A stretch of 64,000 nt of DNA from JALYXV01 sp963791545 (GTDB lineage Bacteria; Actinomycetota; Acidimicrobiia; Acidimicrobiales; Palsa-688), in contig CAWBSR010000017.1 in NCBI GenBank assembly GCA_963791545.1, positions 1 to 64,000 on the forward strand. The letters run 5' to 3'. Position numbers and translations under genes: made by a program. Under the pieces are notes generated by a model. That model had not been told where the DNA came from, did not search any database, and saw only the letters and a list, made by a program, of their open reading frames with translations. This document shows positions 50,777 to 59,798 of the stretch, piece by piece (positions within the stretch are counted from its first letter, which is position 1; each line of letters begins with the position of its first letter).

Positions 50777-52219
50777 ATGCGCGCCACCGCGCTGCGTCGC
50801 CTGGCGGCCGCCCAGGCCCGGTTGGACGCCCTGGCCGGCTCCGACAGCCCCGGCGGCGACGCCGGGCCCGCCCCTGGAAGCGGCGGCGCCAGCCAGATGT
50901 CGGCCGGCAGCAGCCAGACGTCGCCCGGCAGCGGCGGCCGAGGGGGCCGGGGGGCCAATGGCGCCGCCGCCGGCCTCGGCCTCCCCCGCGGCGGCCCCGG
51001 CGGGCTAGCCGGCCCGCTTCCCCACGGCCCGCCTCCCGCGGGCAATGCGGAGCGGGGCCATGACCAGGGCGGCTTCGGCGGCGAGGGCCCTACCACCGTC
51101 GATGGTGTGTTGGGCCGGTTGGAGGGCGCCGTGACGCGGGCCGCGTCCCGCCTGGCGGAGTCGGAGGCGACGACGCGCCGCCTCCTGGCGTCGCTGGCCC
51201 ATCTCCCCGAAGGCGTCGTCATCGCCGACCCGACGGGAACCATCGTCTACCGCAATCCCCAGGCGGCCAGCTTCGTGGGGGCCCGCCACGGCGAGGCCCT
51301 GGCTGAGCACGCCCTGGGCGAACTCCTCGCCGCCGCCCTCGGCGGGGTCAGCAACGAGGAAAACCTCGAGCTCTACTCGCCCCCCCGCCGCTCCCTCGCC
51401 ATCCGGGCCCGGCCGCTGTTCGACGGGGGCCGACCCTCCGGCGCCGTCGCCATCATCGAGGACATATCCGAGAAACGACGCCTGGAAGCGGTCCGGCGGG
51501 ACTTCGTCGCCAACATCAGCCACGAGCTGAAGACCCCCGTCGGCGCCCTCAGCCTGGTTGCCGAAACCCTGGAGGGAGAGGACGACCCGGCTGTCGTGGC
51601 CCGCCTGTCCCACCGCATGCGCACCGAGGCGGAGCGCCTGGGCCGCATCATCGAGGACCTTCTCGACCTGTCCCGCATCGAGGCCGAGGAGTCACCCAGC
51701 CGAGACCCGGTGCCGCTGGACGTCGTCATCGGCCAGGTCGTGGACCGGCTGCGTCCCGTCGCCGACCATCAGGCCATCCGCCTCGAAGTGGCCGAACCGG
51801 CCCCCGGCGTGATCGTCGGGGGCGACCGCCGGCAGTTGGTGTCCGCTGTCCACAACCTGGTCGACAACGCCATCAAGTACTCCGAGGGCGGCTCGGCGGT
51901 CGAAATCCGGGTCACTTACGACGACGCGTGGATCGAGGTTGCCGTCGCCGATCACGGCATCGGCATCCCCTCCCGGGACCTGGAACGGATCTTCGAGCGT
52001 TTTTACCGGGTCGACCGAGCCCGCTCCCGCGACACCGGCGGCACCGGGCTCGGACTCTCCATCGTGCGCCACGTGGCCGGCAACCACGGCGGTGAGGTCG
52101 CCGTGGAATCCCGCGAGGGGGAGGGCTCGACCTTCCGGCTCCGGCTGCCCAACGGCGCCCGGGACACCAGTCGCAATGACCGCAGTGACCGCGACACGCA
52201 ACGATCGCAACCGCAATGA
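50777..52219 (+). CDS. sensor histidine kinase, SenX3/PhoR-like, without membrane segments
   Basis: The 480-residue kinase has an N-terminal coil (ATALRRLAAAQARLDAL), then about 90 residues of Gly/Pro/Ser-rich disorder, a coil and PAS domain (LASLAHLPEGVVIADPTGTI VYRN), HisKA with DFVANISHELKTPVGAL and HATPase with LVDNAIKYSEGGSAVEIR, VADHGIGIPSRDLERIFERF and TGGTGLGLSIVRHVAGNHGG. SenX3 and PhoR homologues normally have one or two membrane helices, but none is visible here. It lies 44 bases after pstA and 18 bases before its cognate regulator gene, so it is very probably the phosphate sensor. Pst proteins, through PhoU or directly, may relay the signal. Confidence 0.88.
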   Translation: MRATALRRLAAAQARLDALAGSDSPGGDAGPAPGSGGASQMSAGSSQTSPGSGGRGGRGANGAAAGLGLPRGGPGGLAGPLPHGPPPAGNAERGHDQGGFGGEGPTTVDGVLGRLEGAVTRAASRLAESEATTRRLLASLAHLPEGVVIADPTGTIVYRNPQAASFVGARHGEALAEHALGELLAAALGGVSNEENLELYSPPRRSLAIRARPLFDGGRPSGAVAIIEDISEKRRLEAVRRDFVANISHELKTPVGALSLVAETLEGEDDPAVVARLSHRMRTEAERLGRIIEDLLDLSRIEAEESPSRDPVPLDVVIGQVVDRLRPVADHQAIRLEVAEPAPGVIVGGDRRQLVSAVHNLVDNAIKYSEGGSAVEIRVTYDDAWIEVAVADHGIGIPSRDLERIFERFYRVDRARSRDTGGTGLGLSIVRHVAGNHGGEVAVESREGEGSTFRLRLPNGARDTSRNDRSDRDTQRSQPQ

Positions 52220-52237
52220 CGACCAAGGGAGCAAGCC

Positions 52238-52942
52238 GTGGCTGATCCGCCCACCGTGCTCGTGGTGGAAGACGAAGAGTCGTTCATCGAAGCCCTGGTC
52301 GTGGGATTGAAACGGGAGGGCTTTCTCGTGAAGGTGGCCCGCGACGGTGTCGAGGCGGTGGAAGTGTTCGACAGCGTCCGTCCCGACCTGGTGCTGCTGG
52401 ACGTGATGCTGCCCCGGCTTTCGGGGATCGACGTGTGCCGGGAGCTGCGCTCCCGCTCCCGGGTCCCGATCATCATGGTGACGGCCAAGGGCGGTGAGAT
52501 CGACACCGTGGTCGGTCTCGAAGTGGGCGCCGACGACTACGTCACCAAGCCCTACCGGCTGCGGGAGCTGGTGGCCCGCATGCGGGCCGTGCTGCGCCGC
52601 TCCCCGGCCACCGAAGACGCGGCCCCGGGCGGCGAAGTGCTCGAGGTGGGCGACGTCCGCCTCGATCCCGAGCGCCACGAGGTCTATGTCCACAACCGCT
52701 CGGTGACCCTGCCGCTGAAGGAGTTCGAGCTGCTGGAGCTGCTGCTCACCAACGCGGGCCGGGTGCTGACCCGCGAAACCCTCATCGACCGGGTGTGGGG
52801 GCCGCACTACGTGGGCGACACCAAGACCCTGGACGTGCACGTGAAGCGCCTGCGCTCCAAGGTCGAGGACGACCCGTCGATCCCCCGGCGGATCACGACG
52901 ATCCGTGGGCTGGGCTACAAGTTCGAGGCGTCCAAGGCCTGA
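52238..52942 (+). CDS. OmpR-family response regulator, RegX3/PhoP-like
   Basis: The 234-residue response regulator has the receiver acidic pair VVEDEESFIEAL, phospho-acceptor Asp in DLVLLDVMLPRLSGID, switch Thr in IIMVTAKGGEIDTV and Lys in DDYVTKPYRLREL. The winged-helix output domain has LPLKEFELLELLLTNAGRVL, DVHVKRLRSKVE and IRGLGYKFEAS. The GTG start follows AAGGGAGCAAGCC. It pairs with the preceding kinase and probably binds the repeats upstream of pstS. The match to RegX3 is close in layout; the actinobacterial name is inferred. Confidence 0.92.
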   Translation: MADPPTVLVVEDEESFIEALVVGLKREGFLVKVARDGVEAVEVFDSVRPDLVLLDVMLPRLSGIDVCRELRSRSRVPIIMVTAKGGEIDTVVGLEVGADDYVTKPYRLRELVARMRAVLRRSPATEDAAPGGEVLEVGDVRLDPERHEVYVHNRSVTLPLKEFELLELLLTNAGRVLTRETLIDRVWGPHYVGDTKTLDVHVKRLRSKVEDDPSIPRRITTIRGLGYKFEASKA

Positions 52943-52943
52943 C

Positions 52944-53747
52944 CTACCAGGGCAGGCGGTCCCGCAGCTTGGGTCGCTTCGCCCCGCGGCGCCCGTCGCT
53001 GGGCATCACGTCGTCGTCGCCGGGGCTCCAGTTCGGGGTGAGGGACATGGCCGGGGCCACCCACGGCTGGGGCTCGGCGACAGAGGAGGGTGGGGAAAAG
53101 GATGACTCGGTGGTCGCCGGGCGCCCGGCTCCGTACGGGTGCCGTGCAGTGGTGCCCGCCGACGTCGCCCTCGGAGTCCGGAACTCACCGTCGGGCTCGG
53201 CCAGGCGCGCCACTGGTGGCGCTTCGGTCACCGCGGGCGCCGGTTCGGGGTCCCACGGTGCCCCGGCCCGGGGCGGCGGAGCCAAGTCGTCGGCGGCGAA
53301 CCGGGCCGGGCGGACCATCTGGTCGGGAGCACCCGGCTTGTCGAACTGCAACGCGTTGGTGAGGGCCTTGCGCCGCAGCGGCGACTGGAGGGGACCGATG
53401 CGCTCCTCGGCCGGCGCCGGCTGATCCGACGCCTCGGCGGCAACCACGGCGGCGGCGCCAACCTGCGGCCGCGGCCGTCGCGGGGTCAGCGAGAAGGCAC
53501 TGCTGGTGGCGGGCGGCTCCGCGGCGCGGCCTGCCGCCGGCCCCGGGAGCGAATTTGACGCCTCGGCAATGGCCCAACTGAGCTTCGAAACCTCAGGCTC
53601 CGGCGTCTCTGACACCGGCTCGAACCCGACCGTTGGGTCAACGTCTCGGGACACGTCACGGAGTGCCTTCCAGAGATTTGACATATCTGCGTCATCGACG
53701 CATTCCGACTGAACCTTAAGGTCCTGTTTTGCGGTCTTTTTCGCCAC
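52944..53747 (-). CDS. hypothetical Pro/Ala-rich protein
   Basis: The 267-residue protein is mostly disordered. Its first 45 residues have a coherent helical pattern (LWKALRDVSRDVDPTVGFEP); the rest is rich in Ala, Pro and charged residues. It has no signal peptide, membrane helix or repeat. The frame is convergent with the response regulator, their stops one base apart, and divergent from the MFS gene. High GC third positions support coding, but I recognise no family. Confidence 0.55.
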   Translation of the reverse strand: MAKKTAKQDLKVQSECVDDADMSNLWKALRDVSRDVDPTVGFEPVSETPEPEVSKLSWAIAEASNSLPGPAAGRAAEPPATSSAFSLTPRRPRPQVGAAAVVAAEASDQPAPAEERIGPLQSPLRRKALTNALQFDKPGAPDQMVRPARFAADDLAPPPRAGAPWDPEPAPAVTEAPPVARLAEPDGEFRTPRATSAGTTARHPYGAGRPATTESSFSPPSSVAEPQPWVAPAMSLTPNWSPGDDDVMPSDGRRGAKRPKLRDRLPW

Positions 53748-53782
53748 CTGCGGGGCGATCTGAACCCTTTAGGCTGACGACG

Positions 53783-55576
53783 GTGGCTGTCCCTCCGTCC
53801 GGTTCCTCGGTGGCCGAAGCGCTCGGCAACGCGTTCCGGCTCAACAGCGATCGCCAGCGGGCGGGACAGGAGGCCTTCACCGCCTCTCCCTTCAGCCGCT
53901 TGATGATCACCCATGTGGTGTCGCTGGCCGGCGACGCCCTGGTCACCCTCGGCTTGGCTGGCTCCATCTTCTTCAGCACCGACCTCCACGCCGCCCGGGG
54001 GCGGGTCACCCTGACGTTGCTGTTGACCATCGCCCCGTTCGCGGTCGTGGCGCCGCTCCTCGGGCCCATCATCGACAAAACCCGAGGTGGCCGGCGGGCG
54101 ATGGTCGTGGCCACCGCCCTGGGCCGGGCCGTGGCCTGCTTCCTGATGGCCCAGAACATCAAGAGCCTGTGGTTGTTCCCGGCCGCCCTCTTGACCCTGA
54201 TCTGCTCCAAGGGGTATTCGGTGGCCAAGTCGACGTTGGTGCCCTCGGCCGTCCAGCGACCCCAGGACCTGGTCGAGGCCAATTCCAAGCTCGCCGTGAG
54301 CGGGGCCCTGGCCGGCTTCCTCATCGCCATCCCGGGGGTCATCATCTACAAGCTGGCCGGCCCCGCCTGGCTGCTGCGGCTCGACATCGGTGTCTTCCTG
54401 GCCTGCGCCATCACCGCCCTGCGCCTCCAGGTCACCGACCGTGGGACCGACGCGCAACTGGCGCCCGAGGTCCTGGCGGGTGCCGAGGCCACCGAGATCC
54501 TGGACCCCGACGGGTGGCGGCCCGGGACGGCGACCCGGCGCGACGGCCGCCGGGAGGCCATGCCCAAGCCGCTGCCCGCCGGTGCCATTCAGGTGGCGGC
54601 GTTCGCCATGGGGACGCTGCGGTCGATCGTCGGGTTCATGACCTTCCTGGTGGCCTTCGGGTTCCGCCACCAGGGCCGGCACGGGGCGCCCGCCTGGTGG
54701 TACGGGGTGGTCCTGGCGGCCAGCATCGGAGGCAATTTGGTCGGAGCCGCAGTGGCCCCGTGGCTGCGGGCCCGGTTGCGGGAGGAGTTGATCCTGGCCG
54801 GCTCCGCCGTCATGGTCGCGGTGGCGGGGATCGTGGCCTTCCTCTTCAACTCCGCCCACAGCCGGCCCGCGGCCACCCTGCTGGCCGGCATCGTCGGTCT
54901 CTCGGCCGGCGCCGCCAAGTTGAGCTTCGACGCCCTGGTGCAGCGCCATGTTCCCGCCGCCTCCCAGGGCCGGGCTTTCGGCCGCTTCGAGGCCGGTTTC
55001 CAGCTGGCCTGGGTCGTGGGGGCGCTGGTGCCGGTCGTCATCCCCCTCGACCTCCCCCAGGGCTTCTTGATCGAGACCTTGGCCGCCGCTTTGGCGGCCG
55101 GGGTGTACGTGGCCGGGACCCGCATGGCCCGTTTGGGCCAACTCCCCGACTGGTGGCCCGGGGTGCGCCCGTCCACGCCCCGGGAGCGATGGGCCCGCAG
55201 ACCGGCGGCGGGCTCGACGCCGACTCCCGCGCCGGCCGCCCCGGTCGGGACCGCCCCCACCATCGCCTTCGGTGGCGCCGACGCCGTCACGACCACCATG
55301 GGCGCCGCGCCCCGGGTCCCACCCTCCCGATCCCCGGCCGGGCCCTACGACGACGAAGCCGACCGGCCCTGGCTCGACCCCGACCCCGACCCCGGCCCCG
55401 GCTCCGACCCCGGCCCCGCCGACTTCGGGAGCTATCCCCCCCCGATCCCCGGCCCCCCGCCCCTCGGCCGGCCCGCCCGCCCCATCCCCCCGCCCCTGGC
55501 CGGGCCGCCCCCCCGGGCGGCACCGTTGGCGCCCCGGGCGCCCCGCCAACCCCCAGGAGACGGCTCGGTCGAGTGA
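53783..55576 (+). CDS. MFS-type transporter with long Pro/Asp-rich C-terminal tail
   Basis: The GTG at 53783 gives about 597 residues. Roughly twelve helices follow a cytoplasmic opening (FTASPFSRLMITHVVSLAGD ALVTLGLAGSIFF; VVAPLLGPIIDKTRGGRRA as the family loop 2-3 motif). About 100 residues after the last helix are a tail of Pro, Asp, Gly and Ala (PWLDPDPDPGPGSDPGPAD). Similar MFS proteins in actinobacteria are unassigned exporters. Its TGA overlaps the GTG of the phosphodiesterase gene. Transported molecule unknown. Confidence 0.75.
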   Translation: MAVPPSGSSVAEALGNAFRLNSDRQRAGQEAFTASPFSRLMITHVVSLAGDALVTLGLAGSIFFSTDLHAARGRVTLTLLLTIAPFAVVAPLLGPIIDKTRGGRRAMVVATALGRAVACFLMAQNIKSLWLFPAALLTLICSKGYSVAKSTLVPSAVQRPQDLVEANSKLAVSGALAGFLIAIPGVIIYKLAGPAWLLRLDIGVFLACAITALRLQVTDRGTDAQLAPEVLAGAEATEILDPDGWRPGTATRRDGRREAMPKPLPAGAIQVAAFAMGTLRSIVGFMTFLVAFGFRHQGRHGAPAWWYGVVLAASIGGNLVGAAVAPWLRARLREELILAGSAVMVAVAGIVAFLFNSAHSRPAATLLAGIVGLSAGAAKLSFDALVQRHVPAASQGRAFGRFEAGFQLAWVVGALVPVVIPLDLPQGFLIETLAAALAAGVYVAGTRMARLGQLPDWWPGVRPSTPRERWARRPAAGSTPTPAPAAPVGTAPTIAFGGADAVTTTMGAAPRVPPSRSPAGPYDDEADRPWLDPDPDPGPGSDPGPADFGSYPPPIPGPPPLGRPARPIPPPLAGPPPRAAPLAPRAPRQPPGDGSVE

Positions 55577-56073
55577 GCGTCCGGGCCGTGGTCCTCGCCG
55601 ACACCCACCTGCGGGTGGGTGGCAGGCGCCGCCTGCCGGAAACCGTCTACCAGCTGCTCGAGGGCGCGGACGTCATCCTCCATGCCGGGGATCTGGTCGA
55701 CGCCAGCCTGCTGGAGACCCTCGAGTCCATTGCCCCCACCCACGCCGTGCTGGGCAACAACGACCACTCCCTCGCCGGCCGCCTCCCCCTCACCCAGCTG
55801 CTGGCGCTGGAAGGGGTGCGGGTCGGGATGATCCACGACAGCGGGCCCCGCCCCGGCCGCCCGGGCCGGATGCGGCGCCGCTTCCCCGACGCCGATCTCG
55901 TGGTCTTCGGCCACAGCCACGTGCCGATCGACACGCCCGGCGCCACCGGGCAGCGCCTCTTCAATCCCGGCTCACCCACCGAGCGCCGGGCCCAGCCTCA
56001 CCACACCGCCGGGGTATTGGAACTGGCGGAGGGCAAGATCCGGGAGGCCCGGATCGTGGTCGTCGACCCCTGA
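55573..56073 (+). CDS. YfcE/MJ0936-type metallophosphoesterase
   Basis: The 166-residue phosphodiesterase has VVLADTHLRVG (metal-binding D-x-H), VILHAGDLVDAS (GD), VLGNNDHS (GN-H), VGMIHDSGPRP and VVFGHSHVPI (GHSH). This is the compact calcineurin-like fold of the YfcE group, which cleaves phosphodiesters; the natural substrate is unknown. The start GTG overlaps the preceding stop (GTGA). About 120 bases at the 3' end encode strand-rich sequence ending VVVDP. It is convergent with the DUF2342 gene. Confidence 0.88.
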   Translation: MSVRAVVLADTHLRVGGRRRLPETVYQLLEGADVILHAGDLVDASLLETLESIAPTHAVLGNNDHSLAGRLPLTQLLALEGVRVGMIHDSGPRPGRPGRMRRRFPDADLVVFGHSHVPIDTPGATGQRLFNPGSPTERRAQPHHTAGVLELAEGKIREARIVVVDP

Positions 56074-56083
56074 TCGTGGCCTC

Positions 56084-57268
56084 CTAGTCGTCGGGCAGAT
56101 CGATCCGGGCCAGCCACAGGCCGGGGGCGGAGATCTCGGCCGGGGTGGGCAGCTCCTTGGCGGAATGCCACAGCCGGGCCAGTCCTTCCTCGCCCGCTCG
56201 CTCCAGTACGCCGGTCACGAACGCCGAGCCCCGCTCGTAGGCGGCACTGTCGAGGGACACCCCCAACAGCCGGGCCACAAACTGGGTCCCCTCGCCATCT
56301 TCGAGCCGGCGCCGCCGCATGGCCTCGGTCAGGGGATCGTAGGAGGCGATCAGGCGGTGGCCGAGGGCGTCCATCACGTGATCGACATAACCGACCACCG
56401 CCGACAGGAGCGCGGAAAGCGGCACCATGACTTCGCGCTGGGCGGGGGATTCCATTTCGCCCAGCAACACCTCCGGATTGGAGAAGGTCTGTTGCAACGA
56501 GTTCAGGTCGGTCGGGTCGAACATGGTCAAACGGTCCTCGAGGGCCGACGCATCGGGCTGGAAGGCGTTGACGTAGGCCTTCATCAGCTCGTCCAGCCGG
56601 GCCCGCACATGGGGCCGGGACAGCACCGCGTGATGGGCGACCTCCCGCAGGCAGACCCACAGCCGCACGTCGTCGGCGGCCAGGCTCCAGTCCTGGGCGA
56701 AACCGTCGATGGCGACGGGCACCATCAGCAGCTCGTCGCCCGGCGGCCGGGGCACCGGCAGGTCGTACTGCCCCATGGCCCGGGTGGCCAGCTGGCCGAC
56801 CATGGACCCGACCTGGATTCCGAACAGCAGCGGCGCCATGGCCTGGGGCAGATTGCCGAGCAGGCGGGACATGGGGTCGTTGGGCAAATCCTCGACCGGC
56901 GGCGCCCCGTCCGAGGACCGGGCCAGCGCGGTGGCCAGGGTCTCCAGCAGCGGCTTCCACGCCTGCAGGGTCCGCAAGGCCCAATCGGAGCGGGTTACGG
57001 CCCGGATCGAAAGCACCCCGCTGGTTCCCGCGGCCGGCAGCCCCGTCGCTTCCTCGATGTGCAGTTCCGCCACCCGGAGCAGCTCTTCCAACCGCACCCG
57101 GGCCAGCGGGTCGGGATTGGCCTCGGCTTCGCCCCCACTGGCAGTCATCAGGGCCAACTGGCGGGCGAATTCCCAGTTGATCGGCCCCTGGGAGGTCAGC
57201 ATCCGGGCCAGGTCCCGGATGGCCCTCTCCAGGGGACCACCACCTTCCATTGGACCCGGCTCGCTCAT
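56084..57268 (-). CDS. DUF2342 zincin-like protein with altered metal motif
   Basis: The 394-residue protein has the outline of the actinobacterial DUF2342 (F420-associated zincin-like) family: FARQLALMTASGG, LTRSDWALRTLQAWKPLL, LPQAMAPLLFGIQVGSMVGQ LATRAMGQYDLPVPRP and FDPTDLNSLQQTFSNPE. The metal motif normally written HExxH reads L-R-E-V-A-H-H here (near residue 210), so the first His is Arg. This would remove a zinc ligand unless another residue replaces it. Two start codons (57268, 57250) are possible. It is divergent from the epimerase gene with only 17 bases between starts. Family name from memory. Confidence 0.75.
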   Translation of the reverse strand: MSEPGPMEGGGPLERAIRDLARMLTSQGPINWEFARQLALMTASGGEAEANPDPLARVRLEELLRVAELHIEEATGLPAAGTSGVLSIRAVTRSDWALRTLQAWKPLLETLATALARSSDGAPPVEDLPNDPMSRLLGNLPQAMAPLLFGIQVGSMVGQLATRAMGQYDLPVPRPPGDELLMVPVAIDGFAQDWSLAADDVRLWVCLREVAHHAVLSRPHVRARLDELMKAYVNAFQPDASALEDRLTMFDPTDLNSLQQTFSNPEVLLGEMESPAQREVMVPLSALLSAVVGYVDHVMDALGHRLIASYDPLTEAMRRRRLEDGEGTQFVARLLGVSLDSAAYERGSAFVTGVLERAGEEGLARLWHSAKELPTPAEISAPGLWLARIDLPDD

Positions 57269-57285
57269 AAGGGCATGGTAGGGCG

Positions 57286-58350
57286 GTGAGCGCGGTTGTC
57301 GTTACGGGAGCAGCAGGGTTCGTGGGCCAACGGGTGCTACGGCGCCTGGAATCGGGCCCGCCGGTCGTGGCCGTCGATGCCGTCCCCGTCGCCGGGGAGC
57401 ACCCCGGCGTCGACCGGCGGCTCGTGGACCTGGCGCGGGACCCGCTGGAGCGCCTGTTGCCGGCCCTGGCCGGGGCGGACAGTGTCCTCCACCTGGCGTG
57501 GTCACATGTCGATCCCGCCCATGGCCGCGCCGGGGCCCCTTTTCCCAACTTGGACGCCCTGCGGCGGGTCCTGGAAGGCGCTGAGCAGACCGGCGTCGGG
57601 CGGCTGGTGTGCATCTCCAGTGCCACCGTCTACGGGGCGTGGCCCGACAACCCCATCCCGCTGGCTGAGGACGTCGCCCTGCGACCCAACCCGGGATTTG
57701 CCTATGCGGTGGAGAAAGCCGAGGCGGAGCGGATGATCGCGGAGTGGGCGGATGACCACCCCGAGGTGGCGGTCACGATTCTCCGTCCTGCGGTCACGGT
57801 CGGGTCATCAGGTCCCGCCCTGTACCAGGCACTGGCAGGAATCCGGGCCCCCCAACCCGACGACGGCCTGCGTCCCATGCAGTTCCTCGATGTCGAGGAT
57901 CTGGCGGCGGCGGTCGTGTTCGCCTGGGAGCACCGGCTGAGAGGGGTGTTCAACGTGGCCCCCGACGGGTGGATCACCCAGGAGCAGGCCCGGGCGATCG
58001 TGGGCGGCGTGGCCCGGCTTCGCCTGCCCGGTCGACTGGCGGGGGCGGTGGCGGCGGCGGGCTGGAAACTGCTGCGCACCGGGACCCCGGCCCAGGCCCG
58101 GCCCTACTCGGTCAACCCCTGGGTGGTGGCCAACGACCGGCTGCGGGCGGCGGGATGGGTGCCCGAGCGGTCGAACGAGGAGGCGTTGGTGTCGAGCGAC
58201 AACCGCAGCCACTGGAGCGACCTGCCCCCCAGCCGGCGCCAGGAGATGGCTCTCGTCGCGGCCGGCGCGGGGTTGGTGGCGATCGTCGGGGGAATGGTGG
58301 CGGGGGCGATCGCGGTGGTCTCGCGCGCCCGGCGCCCGGTTCAGGGGTAG
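57286..58350 (+). CDS. NAD-dependent epimerase/dehydratase-like (extended SDR)
   Basis: The 354-residue extended short-chain dehydrogenase has the nucleotide loop VVVTGAAGFVGQRVLRRL, DSVLHLAWSHVDP, catalytic Ser in CISSATVYG and Tyr-x-x-x-Lys as FAYAVEKAEAERM. A C-terminal extension of about 60 residues ends in one membrane helix (MALVAAGAGLVAIVGGMVAG AIAVVS), so the enzyme is probably tethered to the membrane from the cytoplasm, which is uncommon. GTG 57286 is fixed by the Rossmann strand starting five residues later. Its 3' end overlaps the convergent protease gene by 10 bases. The substrate is likely a nucleotide sugar or sterol-type molecule. Confidence 0.8.
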   Translation: MSAVVVTGAAGFVGQRVLRRLESGPPVVAVDAVPVAGEHPGVDRRLVDLARDPLERLLPALAGADSVLHLAWSHVDPAHGRAGAPFPNLDALRRVLEGAEQTGVGRLVCISSATVYGAWPDNPIPLAEDVALRPNPGFAYAVEKAEAERMIAEWADDHPEVAVTILRPAVTVGSSGPALYQALAGIRAPQPDDGLRPMQFLDVEDLAAAVVFAWEHRLRGVFNVAPDGWITQEQARAIVGGVARLRLPGRLAGAVAAAGWKLLRTGTPAQARPYSVNPWVVANDRLRAAGWVPERSNEEALVSSDNRSHWSDLPPSRRQEMALVAAGAGLVAIVGGMVAGAIAVVSRARRPVQG

Positions 58351-59681
58351 TCGCTGGCCGGGCGCTCGACGAGGGTCACGTCGGCGGAGTGGATCTCGCC
58401 TCGGTGGATGTAGCTGATGGTGATCCGGTCGCCCGGGCGGTGCTGGCGGATGTTCATCTCGAGGGCGCTCATCGAGTAGACGGTCTGGCCCCCGAAGGCG
58501 ATGACCACATCGGTCGTCGCCATCCCACTGCGCGACGCGGGGCTGTAGGAGTCGAATCCCCCGATCGTCGCCCCTCCGGTGATGTTGAGGTTCTGAGCCG
58601 TGGCCACGTCGACGTCGGTGCCCTGGAGGCCGAGCCAGGCGTGGGCGACCTTGCCGGTGCTGAGGATCTGGTTGGCCACGTCCCGGGCCACCTCGATGGG
58701 TGTGGCAAATCCCAGCGGCTGCAGGCTCTGATCGCCGAAGCCGATGGCGGTCGTAATGCCGATGACCATGCCACCGGCGTCGACGAGGGCGCCTCCGCTG
58801 CTACCCGGTTCGATGGCGGCGTCGGTTTGGATCATGTCCAGCAAGGCGGGACCGGAAGCCGGGTGGACCTGGCGGTCGACGGCACTGATGATCCCGCTGG
58901 TCACCGAAGGCCCGCCCGCCAAGCCGAGGGGTGAGCCGATGGCGATGGCGAGCTGGCCCACCTTGAGCTGGGTGGAGCCGCCGAGGACGGCCGCCGTCTG
59001 GGGTTTGGTGTCCTGCAATTTGACGACCGCGATGTCGGTGTCGCGGTCGCTGCCGATGAGCCGGCATTTGACCTTGCGTCCGTCGGAGAGCACGGCCACC
59101 ACGGACTGGGCGTCGCTGACGACGTGGTCGTTGGTCAAGATGTAGCCGTCGCTGGTGAAGATGACGCCAGAGCCGTTGGCGTTGGTCCCATTGCTGGTGA
59201 CGAGCAACTCCACGATGGTCGGGCGCATACGGGCCGCGATGTCGACGACGACGTCCGACTTGGGATTGGAGGCGATAGTGACGAAGGGGTTGGACTGCAC
59301 CACTTGTTCGATGGGCCGCACCACGGTGGTGCTGTGATGGAACTCGCCGACCATGGCACCGGCCCCGGAGGCGATGAGGGCGCCGACGACTCCCGCCAGC
59401 AGGGCGACCGCCCAGATGCGACGGTCGAGTTCCCGGGCGCTCAGCAAGGTGGTGGCTCCGGAGCGGGAGGTGATCGTGACGGTGCCCGCGCCCGCGCTTC
59501 GGGCCGACCGGCTGGCCGCCCGGGCCGCCCCCGGCCCGTCGGTGACCGCCTCGTCGGCCGCCGAGGCGGTCGGGTCGGTGGCGCCCGCCGCCAACTCGGA
59601 AGGATGGCGCCACAGCCGGTCGTCGGGAGGGAGCCAGCGGAGTCGGTGCTCTTCCTCGTCCAATCCGTCGTCGGGATCCAC
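58341..59681 (-). CDS. HtrA-like membrane-anchored serine protease with PDZ domain
   Basis: The 446-residue protein has a cytoplasmic N-terminus that includes RWLPPDDRLWRHPSEL, a membrane helix (IWAVALLAGVVGALIASGAG), a trypsin-like domain and a C-terminal PDZ domain. The catalytic residues are His in DGYILTNDHVVSDAQ, Asp in DRDTDIAVVKLQD and Ser in AAIEPGSSGGALVDAGG. The PDZ part includes LGLQGTDVDVATAQNLNITG and RSGMATTDVVIAFGGQTVYS. It is like the HtrA/DegP quality-control proteases of actinobacterial envelopes. An unrelated trypsin-like gene occurs on the IS1595 element. Confidence 0.9.
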   Translation of the reverse strand: MDPDDGLDEEEHRLRWLPPDDRLWRHPSELAAGATDPTASAADEAVTDGPGAARAASRSARSAGAGTVTITSRSGATTLLSARELDRRIWAVALLAGVVGALIASGAGAMVGEFHHSTTVVRPIEQVVQSNPFVTIASNPKSDVVVDIAARMRPTIVELLVTSNGTNANGSGVIFTSDGYILTNDHVVSDAQSVVAVLSDGRKVKCRLIGSDRDTDIAVVKLQDTKPQTAAVLGGSTQLKVGQLAIAIGSPLGLAGGPSVTSGIISAVDRQVHPASGPALLDMIQTDAAIEPGSSGGALVDAGGMVIGITTAIGFGDQSLQPLGFATPIEVARDVANQILSTGKVAHAWLGLQGTDVDVATAQNLNITGGATIGGFDSYSPASRSGMATTDVVIAFGGQTVYSMSALEMNIRQHRPGDRITISYIHRGEIHSADVTLVERPASDYP

Positions 59682-59798
59682 TGGGGGATGAGGTTACCGG
59701 GGCAACTTGCGGTGATGACGTCGCGCGGAGCCGCGCCAGGACGGCCATTTATGGTGTTATGGGCACCAGCGGGCCCGGCGGGCCATACCATTGTCGGT

